Origin: UBA3206 sp963623875
Lineage (GTDB): Bacteria; Bacillota_I; Bacilli_A; Acholeplasmatales; Anaeroplasmataceae
Length of the DNA: 64,000 nucleotides
Direction of reading: 5' to 3'
Assembly: GCA_963623875.1 (NCBI GenBank)
Contig: CAVFNL010000042.1
Location: 16,148-80,147 of the forward strand
This document shows, piece after piece, positions 34,589-43,950 of the stretch. A program made the position numbers and the translations under genes. Numbering within the stretch: the stretch's first letter is position 1; each line of letters opens with the position of its first letter. The notes below the pieces were generated by a model. It had not been told where the DNA came from. It saw nothing but the letters and a program-made list of their open reading frames with translations, and did no database searches.

Positions 34589-36088
34589 TTAGGCAATGAT
34601 TTTTACTTCATCATCTTTAACAAACATTTCTATAGGTGAATCCTTAAATACTACGTTTTTAAGTTCTAATAAAGAAACATTGCGTAAAACGAATCCAACA
34701 CCCTTAAACTTTTCATTATCAGGAGTCATAGCCATTACTCCTTCTTTTGATTCTTTATTGTATGTTATTTCAACATCTTCTAGTACTACCTTTTCGATTT
34801 TAGATTCAGGGAGTCCTAAGAAACATCCTACTCCAAAACACACATTTAAGCATTTTATATTTTTAAACTTAAAAGTTTGAAATGTTGGTGTAGTGTGATC
34901 AACTGGGTGGGCAAATTTATCGTATCTAGAATCAATAACATCATTTCCTGCTTTATAATACGCATTAATTACAAAGGGTGATTTAACTCCATTCATTATA
35001 ATATTATTAAAATTAATATCTTTTATAATTGCGTCCTTACCTCTACCTCTTTGACTTTTAACTCTAAGTCCTCTATCAGTTTCATTAAAATAACATTGAC
35101 TTACATAAACATTATTAATACCACCACTATTTTCTGAACCAAGCGTTACACCAGCATGTCCATGAGCCATAAAATTATTTCTTACAATTATATTTGAAGA
35201 TGGTCTATGATATAATTTTGCAAGTTCAATTTTTGAAGACTTTATTGCAATACAATCATCACCAACACTTATATAATTTCCAATTATATTTACATCCTCG
35301 CAAGCTTCAGGATCACATCCATCAGTTGTAGGTGAATCCCATGGGTTACTAATCTTTAAATTTATAAATGATAATTTTTTAGAATAAAACGGATGAATTG
35401 TCCATGAAGGTGAATTCTTTATTGTTATACCTTCAAGCACCACATTTTCTGATGTATGAACAAATACAGCCTTAGGACGTCTTGCAATACGAAGTTCTCT
35501 ATGATTTATCCAAAAATCAGAATTATTTGCATTACAGTCAAATGTACCTGGTCCAAATATAGAAATATTTTTTGCACCAAGTATAGTAATACATGAATAA
35601 AATGCCCTATCACATCTTCCTTCCCATGTCCCTAACACAATACCATTTAGGGTATCCGTAGGTTCAAATATTTTATAATGCTCTCGTACTGTGTCCCCCA
35701 CAATCATACACTTAGGTCCTAAATATATAGATTTATTATCCGATAATATTTCAAGTGATGTCACATGGTATGTGTCATTCAATTCTAATATTTCATCATC
35801 ACCTAAATTAGAAATAGCTTCATTAATCTCTAATGTATCATTTGTAGATTGTGTTTTATTAAATTTAATTATTTTTTTATTTAAAGTTTTAAATGATACT
35901 TCTTCGTCTAAAACTTTAACTATATATTCCTTATTAGGTTCTAGGTCATATATAGAAAAAACATTTGATATTTTTGAGGCATAATAAGTTCCATTAAGGT
36001 ATATATCATAGCCCTCACTTGCATAATAACATTCATTATTAGTAAGTTCTAATGTTACCATATTAGCTTCTAAAAATAATATCTTCAT
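34589..36088 (-). CDS. Glycoside hydrolase family 28 (polygalacturonase-like)
   Basis: A 499-residue right-handed beta-helix enzyme that hydrolyses galacturonan or related pectin fragments. GH28 active-site motifs are visible: NPWDSPTTDGCDPEA (Asp region), SVGDDCIAIKS (catalytic Asp pair), HGHAGVTLGSE (His) and RGLRVKSQRGRG (Arg/Lys). Residues 1-75 form an extra N-terminal domain. No signal peptide: it probably acts on oligogalacturonides inside the cell. The start at 36088 is supported by GAGGT. It follows a GGDEF-like gene with a 33-bp gap. Confidence 0.92.
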   Translation of the reverse strand: MKILFLEANMVTLELTNNECYYASEGYDIYLNGTYYASKISNVFSIYDLEPNKEYIVKVLDEEVSFKTLNKKIIKFNKTQSTNDTLEINEAISNLGDDEILELNDTYHVTSLEILSDNKSIYLGPKCMIVGDTVREHYKIFEPTDTLNGIVLGTWEGRCDRAFYSCITILGAKNISIFGPGTFDCNANNSDFWINHRELRIARRPKAVFVHTSENVVLEGITIKNSPSWTIHPFYSKKLSFINLKISNPWDSPTTDGCDPEACEDVNIIGNYISVGDDCIAIKSSKIELAKLYHRPSSNIIVRNNFMAHGHAGVTLGSENSGGINNVYVSQCYFNETDRGLRVKSQRGRGKDAIIKDINFNNIIMNGVKSPFVINAYYKAGNDVIDSRYDKFAHPVDHTTPTFQTFKFKNIKCLNVCFGVGCFLGLPESKIEKVVLEDVEITYNKESKEGVMAMTPDNEKFKGVGFVLRNVSLLELKNVVFKDSPIEMFVKDDEVKIIA

Positions 36089-36121
36089 AAAAAATAACCT
36101 CATTTTTAAGTCAAAAGACTT

Positions 36122-37147
36122 TTATTTATTTAATAATAATGATGCTTCATAAGCAAAGAATGTAATTATATTCCTATCAGATGCTTGCCATATTCTTTTT
36201 ATCGAACTATCAATAAACATCGCATATCCAATTCTTGAACCATCATATGTTAAATCTTTTATAATAATTGACTTTACATGGTTTCTTCCACACCACATAT
36301 GAAAATTAACATTTGATTCTTTATAATCAGAATAATTGTTTACATTAACAACACCTTGTTCATCAAACATACTATCAACCAAAGTTTTATCTAACGATTC
36401 AAAATCTTTATTTTCACTAACACTTGTATAAAGATTACCATCTATGTATAAGAATGCTTCTGTAAGCGTTAAGAAATCAACTATATAAGACATTGCGTTA
36501 GTTATCTTTTTTAACACATCTTTCTTAGAAGTCATTATATCTTGAATTTCACGCATCGCAGTTGTCGCAACTTCTACATTCTTCTTTAAATCAATATTTT
36601 TATGCTTTTCATCAACATAAATAATAAAACAATTTCTTCCTTTAGCTTTTCCTCTAAATAATGCTTTATTACATTTTACCATTAGCGTATCGTAATCAAT
36701 CGCATCTTGTGGGAATATAGCACAACCAACTGTTGAAGTGATTTTTGCATCTAATGTTTGAAATAACGGATTTTTTGCTTTTAAATATTCTTCTCGAAGC
36801 ATCTTGATTCTTGCATGCAAGCTATCATATGTATATTCTCCATTTAAGATAATCATAAATTGATCACCTTTTTGTCTTCCTACAATACCATCTTCTCCAA
36901 GTCCTTGTTTAATCATTTGTGCATATTGCGATATAATTATATCTCCTACGTTTACCCCGTATGAATCATTAATTAATTTGAAATTATCTAAATTTAAAAA
37001 CGCAATCGCAAATGGTTCTCCTGACGCAATTAATTCTTTACAATAATTTACGATATTATCTCCATTCACTGTATTAGTCAGTGAATCTATATATGTCGTA
37101 TAATTTAAATTCTTAAAATATTGTATCTCTTTTATATTTTTTACCAT
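36122..37147 (-). CDS. Degenerate GGDEF-domain protein with C-terminal GAF-like region
   Basis: 341 residues. Residues 18-175 form a GGDEF (diguanylate cyclase) domain: DSLTNTVNGD, FLNLDNFKLINDSYGVNVGD with Asp54, and at 93-97 KGDQF in place of GGDEF. The substitutions of Gly and Glu at the signature make cyclase activity doubtful; GTP binding as a sensor is possible. The C-terminal half is GAF-like. No membrane segment. It sits 13 bp downstream of the DUF3320-like gene and upstream of the GH28 gene, probably in one transcript. Confidence 0.88.
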   Translation of the reverse strand: MVKNIKEIQYFKNLNYTTYIDSLTNTVNGDNIVNYCKELIASGEPFAIAFLNLDNFKLINDSYGVNVGDIIISQYAQMIKQGLGEDGIVGRQKGDQFMIILNGEYTYDSLHARIKMLREEYLKAKNPLFQTLDAKITSTVGCAIFPQDAIDYDTLMVKCNKALFRGKAKGRNCFIIYVDEKHKNIDLKKNVEVATTAMREIQDIMTSKKDVLKKITNAMSYIVDFLTLTEAFLYIDGNLYTSVSENKDFESLDKTLVDSMFDEQGVVNVNNYSDYKESNVNFHMWCGRNHVKSIIIKDLTYDGSRIGYAMFIDSSIKRIWQASDRNIITFFAYEASLLLNK

Positions 37148-37160
37148 ACCAATACCCCAT

Positions 37161-37661
37161 TTATTTTAAATACTCATAAACAAAATCCAAATAGTCTTTT
37201 GCCTTCTTTGTTAAAACACTATATCCTAAATAATTTAAAACCTTATGATATAATTCTATAGTATCTAAATTCTCATTTTTAAATTCATTAAAAATAAGAC
37301 CCATCTCTTCTTTTGGTATATCATAAATTTGTCTTTCATACCCAATTCTAAGATATGAAATACTATAGTTACTATCTTTCCACAAAACATTATCGTAGAA
37401 ATTTTTTGTTTCATAAAAATTAAATTTATTTAGATGTTCTAAAATAATTTCTAATGCTTTAGAAGAAATTTTTCCTACCTCAAATATTTCTCTAAGCCTT
37501 TCTTTTAGTGTATTATAAGTAAGCGGTGACTCAGTTAAAACTATTTGTTCTAAATCATAATCTAGTGCTTTGATGGTTTCACTATTTGCTTCATACATCA
37601 AATCTAAATTTAATTTTTTATAATTTGTAAATTTAATATATTCCTTTGTTAAAATGCTCAT
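37161..37661 (-). CDS. DUF3320-like domain protein
   Basis: 166 residues. From about residue 38 the sequence resembles the DUF3320 domain often found at the C-terminus of large helicase/nuclease proteins: SPLTYNTLKERLREIF (winged-helix-like), VLWKDSNYS, YDIPKEEMGLI, and a final helix pair (LNYLGYSVLTKKAKDYLDF). Here it stands alone without helicase parts. Its role is unknown. It starts the transcript with the GGDEF-like and GH28 genes. Confidence 0.65.
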   Translation of the reverse strand: MSILTKEYIKFTNYKKLNLDLMYEANSETIKALDYDLEQIVLTESPLTYNTLKERLREIFEVGKISSKALEIILEHLNKFNFYETKNFYDNVLWKDSNYSISYLRIGYERQIYDIPKEEMGLIFNEFKNENLDTIELYHKVLNYLGYSVLTKKAKDYLDFVYEYLK

Positions 37662-37686
37662 AAATTCTTTTTTCTCCTATTCTTTT

Positions 37687-37715
37687 ATTATAAATTATTA
37701 ATATTAATATTTCAA
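37687..37715 (-). promoter_or_regulatory. Promoter of the DUF3320-like gene
   Basis: TTGAAA (37710-37715), 17-bp spacer, TATAAT (37687-37692), then AGGAG before the ATG at 37661. Confidence 0.72.
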
Positions 37716-37769
37716 TTATTTATAAGAATATACGAACATATTGATATTTTATTAAAGAATATTTAATCA

Positions 37770-38006
37770 TTATTTCTTTTTAGTTATCATAAATAGCCTT
37801 GGCATTTTAAGTATAGCTAAATTATTAGAATGTATTTTATAATTCTTTTCAATTTCTTCTTTTAAAGTATTTGTAGAGTTGCTAGACCCACTTCCTAAAT
37901 CACATATACATTTAAGATTTATATCTAGTCTATTTAATAAATCTTTTATAGGCATATTTCTTTCATTAATAAATTTTTGATATTGATTTGGATTCCATTT
38001 AACCAT
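37770..38006 (-). pseudogene. Trans-aconitate 2-methyltransferase-like gene with a large in-frame internal deletion
   Basis: A 78-codon remnant. Residues 1-48 match the start of Tam-family SAM methyltransferases (MVKWNPNQYQKFINER, then CDLGSGSSNST at the SAM loop, where DLGCGPGNST is usual). Residues 49-78 (EEIEKNYKIHSNNLA, then PRLFMITKKK) match the extreme C-terminus of the same family (in E. coli Tam, LEEQYPLQENGQ and PRLFIVARR). About 170-180 residues in between, the substrate and most of the SAM site, are missing, with the frame kept. It still has a plausible AAGAAG site, but cannot be a working methyltransferase. Confidence 0.75.
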
Positions 38007-38020
38007 AATATTTCTTCTTT

Positions 38021-38050
38021 AAAAAATAAATGCGGTGTTTTGCACCGCAT
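38021..38050 (-). terminator. Terminator of the Bax-inhibitor/156-residue gene pair
   Basis: ATGCGGTG and CACCGCAT form an 8-bp GC-rich stem with a 5-nt loop (38030-38050), followed on the minus strand by TTATTTTTT. Confidence 0.87.
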
Positions 38051-38054
38051 ATAA

Positions 38055-38525
38055 TTAATTATATAAATAAAATGAATCTTCTACTTTGATAACTTTTACT
38101 TTGTTTAATTTATTTCCAAGTAAAACTTTATACGCCGCTCTGTTATAAGATACGCCATCTACTACTACATCTACACTAGCTTCTTCCACAGATAAAACCT
38201 TATAAACATCTTCGCTATCTTTTTTTATTGTCATAGCAGTATTATCACATTTAGGTTTATCGGCACCAAATACTAATACATACCCATCTTCAATATGATT
38301 TTCTACATAAAATGTTTGTAAATTTAAAATTCCTGTGCTTGTATAGAAATAAGCTTCACAATTATTATCAATAAATGCTTGTTTAATAGCATTTTCAAGT
38401 TTTACATCATTGTATTCAGATTTAATTTTATTCCCTAATTTTTTAAATATATTAGGCTTTTTTTCTTTTATTTTAGCCTCAGCTGTATCTTCATCAACTT
38501 CAACGTCAATTACTTTATCAGACAT
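38055..38525 (-). CDS. Hypothetical protein (156 residues)
   Basis: Not recognised. An acidic N-terminus (MSDKVIDVEVDEDTAEA) is followed by a basic helix and a C-terminal region with predicted beta strands (AYFYTSTGILNL, YVLVFGAD, VDVVVDGVSY). Soluble, no signal. It lies 18 bp after the Bax-inhibitor family gene and probably shares its transcript. Confidence 0.75.
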   Translation of the reverse strand: MSDKVIDVEVDEDTAEAKIKEKKPNIFKKLGNKIKSEYNDVKLENAIKQAFIDNNCEAYFYTSTGILNLQTFYVENHIEDGYVLVFGADKPKCDNTAMTIKKDSEDVYKVLSVEEASVDVVVDGVSYNRAAYKVLLGNKLNKVKVIKVEDSFYLYN

Positions 38526-38543
38526 ATTTTCCCTCTCCTTAAA

Positions 38544-39299
38544 TTAATCTCTTCTAGAATGTGCAAGTACTATAAGAATTACTCTTAACACTTCTAGATA
38601 AATATATAAAATACTTACAAGAAGACCGAAAGCTGCCATCCATTCAAAGTCTTTAGTTGCGCCATTTTTTACATATTCTGTACATTCATTAAAGTTAAAG
38701 AATAGCATTACAACGCCGTATAATATGTATAATGCTTCAATAAATAATAGCAATGGTAAATTATTACTAATTATATTTGCAGTACCATCAATATTAAATA
38801 GATTTAAGATTAATAATACTAGTGACACACCAACAATTGAGCATAATGTTAAAACCATAATGTTTTTAAGTGTTGATGTATTTCTTAGGGCGCCACATGC
38901 GAATAGTGCAATACAAACCGCAAATATTACTGCAGTAGATGCTATCGCAATTACCGCAATTCCTTGATAAGCTAAGTCCGCAAGTAGCGTAATACTTCCT
39001 AGGCATAATCCTTCACATACTGAATATATAATTCCACATACCGCAGAAGCTTTTGAATTGCTTCTTCCTATAATTACTGAAATAAATCCAACTATAACTG
39101 AGATAAATAGCAATCCTAAATATAGACCTAAACTCTCAGTTTTATAAAGTAATAAACCTGAAAAAATACCAGCAATACCTGCTATTCCTAGTAATAATAA
39201 CGTTTTTAAAGTTATACCTTTATATGTTGCACTGTCTGTTGAGACATATGAATTTGTTGTTTCCACATTTGAAAACATAGGATTTGAATATCTAATCAT
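38544..39299 (-). CDS. Bax inhibitor-1/YccA family membrane protein
   Basis: A 251-residue protein with seven hydrophobic segments. The N-terminal RYSNPMFSNVE and the final helix VLRVILIVLAHSRRD fit the bacterial BaxI_1 (YccA-like) group; the acidic residues near FNFNECTEYV may be the pH-sensing pair known in this fold. Proposed roles are ion leak or interaction with membrane proteases; none is shown here. Transcribed with the 156-residue unknown. Confidence 0.85.
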   Translation of the reverse strand: MIRYSNPMFSNVETTNSYVSTDSATYKGITLKTLLLLGIAGIAGIFSGLLLYKTESLGLYLGLLFISVIVGFISVIIGRSNSKASAVCGIIYSVCEGLCLGSITLLADLAYQGIAVIAIASTAVIFAVCIALFACGALRNTSTLKNIMVLTLCSIVGVSLVLLILNLFNIDGTANIISNNLPLLLFIEALYILYGVVMLFFNFNECTEYVKNGATKDFEWMAAFGLLVSILYIYLEVLRVILIVLAHSRRD

Positions 39300-39317
39300 A
39301 TAACCACCTCTATGGTA

Positions 39318-39351
39318 ATTTTAACATATGTTTATTGCAGTCGCAATAAAC
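39318..39351 (-). promoter_or_regulatory. Extended -10 with upstream dyad, Bax-inhibitor gene
   Basis: TATGTTAAAAT (-10 at 39318-39323). Directly upstream, GTTTATTGC (39330-39338) and GCAATAAAC (39343-39351) form a perfect 9-bp dyad with a 4-base centre, where a -35 would lie. It is 32 bp past the polC stop but has no U-tract, so an operator is more likely than a terminator. Confidence 0.5.
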
Positions 39352-39382
39352 TTTAATTATTTACATAATTTCACAAAATCGA

Positions 39383-42300
39383 CTATAAGGCAAATAGTCC
39401 TTTTTCTTCTTCAGGATCGCTTTCAGGAAGATCGGAGAATGAACCCATTTCTTTAAATGTTTCAAATAGTGTTTGATTTAATTTAGATCTCTTTTTAACA
39501 TCTTCTATTGATGTATACATCTTTTCATCTCTCTTACTCTTTATATTTTCAGCTGCGGATGGACCTAGCCCATCTACTGCTTTAAATGGTATTCTTAAAT
39601 CTCCATTTGTAAGGTTTCCTTCAATCATAAATATTTGAGAATCACTCTTCTTTATATCAACGCCTAAGAATTTAATTCCCCTAGCTTTAGCTTCTAAGAC
39701 TACTTGAAGAGATGTAATTAAATCTTCATCTTTAGCCGTTTTTAATCTCATAGGAATAGATTCAAGTTCTTTAATCTTTTGTTTTATAAAATCCATTGAA
39801 CCAAGCATAGCTTTTACATCATATGCTTTAGCACGTTTTGATAAGAATGCACTATAGAATAATGCTGGTTTATGCACTTTAAACCACGCAATACGTAGTG
39901 CCATAATTACATAGGCTACCGCATGGGCTTTAGGGAACATATATTCTATTTGTCCACATGACCAAATATAATATTCCGGAACGTTTGCTTCTCTCATTTC
40001 TTTCTTGAAATTCTCCCAACCTTCGGGGTCTTTTACTTTTTTATTTTTACGAACAAACTCCATGATTTTAAATGCTTTAGATGGTTCCATTCCAAAAGCC
40101 ATTAAGTCAACCATAATATCATCTCTACATCCTATTACCTTATCAAATGTAAGAGTCCCAAATCCATGAGGATCTTTAGGGTCTACTAAATCTTTTGCAT
40201 TTCCAAGCCAAACGCCTGTTCCATGAGAAAGTCCTGATATTTTTACAAATTCCGCAAATGTCTTAGGTAATGTATCTAGTAGCATTTGTCTTACGAATGC
40301 AGTACCAAACTCAGGAACCGCAAATGACGCAACTTTAGAATCAATATCTTCTGGCTTTACACCTATAGTCTCTGTTGAACCAAAAAGGCCGAATACACCA
40401 TGATCATCTAGTGGAATATCTCGTGGATCACTAAATTCAAATTCACTTTGGTTTTCATGAACTATATCCATGAAATACTTAATTAATGTAGGATCATCGT
40501 GTCCTAATACATCTAATTTTAATAAGTTATCTTCAAATGCATGATAGTCAAAATGAGTAGTTCTCCATTCATTTGTAAAATCATTTGCAGCATATTGAAT
40601 TGGTGTTACATCAAAAATATCAATTCTCTTAGGTACTACAACTATTCCACCTGGGTGTTGACCTGTTGTAACTTTTACATTACAAATTTTACTTGAAATT
40701 CTATCAATTTCACTATCTCGTAGTTTAATATTATGTTTCTCTAAGTATGCTTTAACATAACCATAAGCTTTATTAGCTTGTACGGTTCCTACAGTTCCGC
40801 CTCTAAATGAATTATCATATCCCATCATCTTTCTTACATATAGATGGGCCTTAGGTTGATATTCACCAGAGAAATTTAAATCAATATCAGGGATTTTATC
40901 TCCATGGAATCCTAAGAAAGTTTCAAATGGAATATCATGTCCATCTTTTTTAAGTGGTGTACCACACTTAGGACATTTTTTATCTGGTAAGTCAAAACCA
41001 GAACCTACACTTCTTAAAATACTTTGAAGTTCTTTTTCTTCTTCATTTTGAATAAATTCTTCTTGATTTGGATTAAACTTTATAGCCATAAATTTACATT
41101 TAGGACATAGATAATGTGGTGGTAGAGCATTAACTTCAGTAATATTCATAAGGTTTGCTACTAGTGATGATCCAACAGATCCTCTTGATCCTACTAGATA
41201 GCCATGATCTAGGGAATCCTTAACCATTAAATATGCCATAAAGTATGTTGAATAATATCCTGATGAAATTATTGATTGTGATTCACGATCAATACGAGCT
41301 TTTACAAATGGATGAATATTTTCACCATAACGATCGTTTGCGTTCTTAGAAATAACATCTTTCATCGCTTGAACCATTGAAGGATAACGGAATTCTTCAA
41401 GTGGATGATCTTTAAATTCATCATCTGCTGGAACATACATTGCACCATCACCTTTTTTAAATGCCACAATATCTGATACCATATCTGCTACTTTATTTGT
41501 ATTTGTAACAACAATTTCATATGCAAGGGCTTTATCTAGAAAATCAAATTCTTGAAGCATTTCCTGCGTATTTCTAATATGAGCGTCAGGTACTACACCA
41601 TCTGCTAAATATCCTGCAAGTTCATGCCTTCCTCCACCTGATTTTGGTGAATCGATTAGAATATTACGATATTTCTTATCACTTTTATGAATGTAATAAC
41701 ATTCTGATGTTGCACAAACAATTTTATTTTGCGCCTTAGCTTCAGAAATTATTAATTTAATTGTATCTTCAACAATCTTTTTTCCATCACGTACATCATT
41801 TAATTCTTCAATTATATGATCATATGAATGGATAGGTTGAACTTCTATTACATCATATTTTGATATTGCATATCTTAATTCTTCTATCGAGCGATTCAAT
41901 GCATTTTCAAATACATCGCCAAATGAATTTCCTGATAAGAATAAAACACCTTCATGGTATTTTTCTACAACCGATTGTAAAAGTCTTGCGTCCGATGAAA
42001 CATGCGTAGTTAAGGCATCTGAGACAATCTTAAACATATTTTTATAACCTGTTTGATTTAATGCAATAACACGTGCTCTTTTTGGAATTATATTTCTATA
42101 TGCATCTTCATTTTCTTTAATCATAGAATTAAGTTCATTATAATTCTTATATCCTTTATTTAAGACATCTTGTAACATCTTAATAAATGATTCCGCAAGA
42201 ACACGGGTATCATCATTTGCTCTATGATGATGTTCTTGTTTAACTTTAAAGAATTTAGAGATAGCTTTTAAATTAAATTTAGTTAATTGACCATAATACA

Positions 42301-43939
42301 TAAAGTGGGTTAAACGAAGTGTATCTATACCCATAAAATCCATTTCACCTAAATTACATTCTCTAATTTTTGATTTCATAAATCCAATATCAAAATCCGC
42401 ATTATGAGCAACCAGAATACAATCTTTTGAGAATTCAATAAATTTATTTAACGCTTCTTCAATGCTCATCGCATTCTCTACCATCTCGTTTGTAATAGAT
42501 GTAAGAGATGTGATTTTTTCAGAAATAGGAATTAGAGGATGAACAAAATCATCATATTCATCAACAATAACTCCACCTTTTACCTTTGTTGCGGCAATTT
42601 CAATTATTGAATCATATTTTTGACTAAATCCTGTAGTTTCAATATCAAAAACAACATATGTCGCATCTTTAAGGTTTTTATCTCCTTCTTTGTATGTAAT
42701 ATGTAATGCATTATCATCTATATAATCAAGATCACAACCGTATAGTGGTTTTACTGATTTATCTTTTTCTGTCGCATGATAGATATCAGATATAACGTAT
42801 ACTCCATTATGATCTGTAAATCCTATTGCCTTATGTCCCCACGCCTTTGCGCAGTTAATATAATCTTTAGCTTCGCTTAAACCATCAAAATTTGAAAGTT
42901 TTGTATGGCAACAAAGTTCAACTCTTTTAAGTGGAGCGTTATCTAATCCAAAATTCTCATTTTCAATTCCAAGAACATCAAATTTAGAAACAATAATTAA
43001 AATTTCTTTATCATAAGCATCATTTTCAAGTTTACCTGACACTTCAACAAGATATGATTTACCATCGCTCTTCTCTAAACTTTTAGTAACATTTTCAGTT
43101 AGTTCAGTATATTTCTTTAAATTTTCTTCGCCCTTTATAAACTGTTTAACCTTAATAGAATCTGTACCATCTGAAATATAGCCTATAAACATACTTGTCG
43201 TTTTGAGTTCTCTTACTTCAGCCTTAAAAAGACGTCCTGTTATTTTAAAAAGAGGGGCCCCCACCTCATTTTGAAACTTATAAAGTTCCTCTTCAGTCGA
43301 AGGAATATTTTTTATTTCATATGCTAAATAACTATACTTGAATTTTGTATCTTTTTTGATTGAAAGTTTTTTAGCTTCTTCATTCATCATAGCAGATTTT
43401 CTAATATCAATTATTTCTTGACGCGCTAAATTTTCTTTTTCTTCTTTTAATTTTTGAACCTTTAAAATTTCTTCATCTGATATTTCAAAGTCTGCTTCAA
43501 TTTTTATAAAATGATTTTCATATATTTCATCTAAAATCTCATTAACTAAAGGTTTTAGACTATCAATATTTTCATCAACATATAAAGTTATTTTATTATA
43601 ATTGCACTTTTTTTGGTATCCTTTAAGAGGCTCAAAAAATGGAGATGAATTTGCTTTTTTGTCTAAATAGTAATTAAAATACTCTAGTACATCATTAGCA
43701 TTTAAAGTAAAATTCAAATAATTTATAGCACAAATATTTACCTTACAACCTAAAGATGCGAATATTTTTTCGTTTTGTGTGTAAAAAAACTGACATTCCA
43801 AAAGGCGTAATGTCTTGTCTAATGTAATGTCAATTTTAAATGTTTTTTTTGATTTTAAAAGAACTATTGAATTTATTTTTATATGATTTGATGAAAAATC
43901 TAGCGCCTTTAAGCTTTTCAAATCATCTATATAACTCAA
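39383..43939 (-). CDS. polC: DNA polymerase III alpha subunit, PolC type
   Basis: The Gram-positive replicative polymerase with built-in proofreading. Order: N-terminal domain, OB fold (about 225-325), PHP part 1 (about 338-405), exonuclease insert (VVFDIETTGFS, Asp432/Glu434), PHP part 2, then the C-family palm (PDIDLNFSGEYQ), zinc-binding loop (CPKCKF and KKCPKCGT), fingers and C-terminal region. Length 1518 is at the long end. The PHP metal motif HxH reads CCHT (343-346) and a later His is replaced (SECYYIHK), so the PHP site looks degenerate. It follows a DUF1189-like gene by 11 bp. Confidence 0.97.
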   Translation of the reverse strand: MSYIDDLKSLKALDFSSNHIKINSIVLLKSKKTFKIDITLDKTLRLLECQFFYTQNEKIFASLGCKVNICAINYLNFTLNANDVLEYFNYYLDKKANSSPFFEPLKGYQKKCNYNKITLYVDENIDSLKPLVNEILDEIYENHFIKIEADFEISDEEILKVQKLKEEKENLARQEIIDIRKSAMMNEEAKKLSIKKDTKFKYSYLAYEIKNIPSTEEELYKFQNEVGAPLFKITGRLFKAEVRELKTTSMFIGYISDGTDSIKVKQFIKGEENLKKYTELTENVTKSLEKSDGKSYLVEVSGKLENDAYDKEILIIVSKFDVLGIENENFGLDNAPLKRVELCCHTKLSNFDGLSEAKDYINCAKAWGHKAIGFTDHNGVYVISDIYHATEKDKSVKPLYGCDLDYIDDNALHITYKEGDKNLKDATYVVFDIETTGFSQKYDSIIEIAATKVKGGVIVDEYDDFVHPLIPISEKITSLTSITNEMVENAMSIEEALNKFIEFSKDCILVAHNADFDIGFMKSKIRECNLGEMDFMGIDTLRLTHFMYYGQLTKFNLKAISKFFKVKQEHHHRANDDTRVLAESFIKMLQDVLNKGYKNYNELNSMIKENEDAYRNIIPKRARVIALNQTGYKNMFKIVSDALTTHVSSDARLLQSVVEKYHEGVLFLSGNSFGDVFENALNRSIEELRYAISKYDVIEVQPIHSYDHIIEELNDVRDGKKIVEDTIKLIISEAKAQNKIVCATSECYYIHKSDKKYRNILIDSPKSGGGRHELAGYLADGVVPDAHIRNTQEMLQEFDFLDKALAYEIVVTNTNKVADMVSDIVAFKKGDGAMYVPADDEFKDHPLEEFRYPSMVQAMKDVISKNANDRYGENIHPFVKARIDRESQSIISSGYYSTYFMAYLMVKDSLDHGYLVGSRGSVGSSLVANLMNITEVNALPPHYLCPKCKFMAIKFNPNQEEFIQNEEEKELQSILRSVGSGFDLPDKKCPKCGTPLKKDGHDIPFETFLGFHGDKIPDIDLNFSGEYQPKAHLYVRKMMGYDNSFRGGTVGTVQANKAYGYVKAYLEKHNIKLRDSEIDRISSKICNVKVTTGQHPGGIVVVPKRIDIFDVTPIQYAANDFTNEWRTTHFDYHAFEDNLLKLDVLGHDDPTLIKYFMDIVHENQSEFEFSDPRDIPLDDHGVFGLFGSTETIGVKPEDIDSKVASFAVPEFGTAFVRQMLLDTLPKTFAEFVKISGLSHGTGVWLGNAKDLVDPKDPHGFGTLTFDKVIGCRDDIMVDLMAFGMEPSKAFKIMEFVRKNKKVKDPEGWENFKKEMREANVPEYYIWSCGQIEYMFPKAHAVAYVIMALRIAWFKVHKPALFYSAFLSKRAKAYDVKAMLGSMDFIKQKIKELESIPMRLKTAKDEDLITSLQVVLEAKARGIKFLGVDIKKSDSQIFMIEGNLTNGDLRIPFKAVDGLGPSAAENIKSKRDEKMYTSIEDVKKRSKLNQTLFETFKEMGSFSDLPESDPEEEKGLFAL

Positions 43940-43950
43940 ATTAACCCCTC

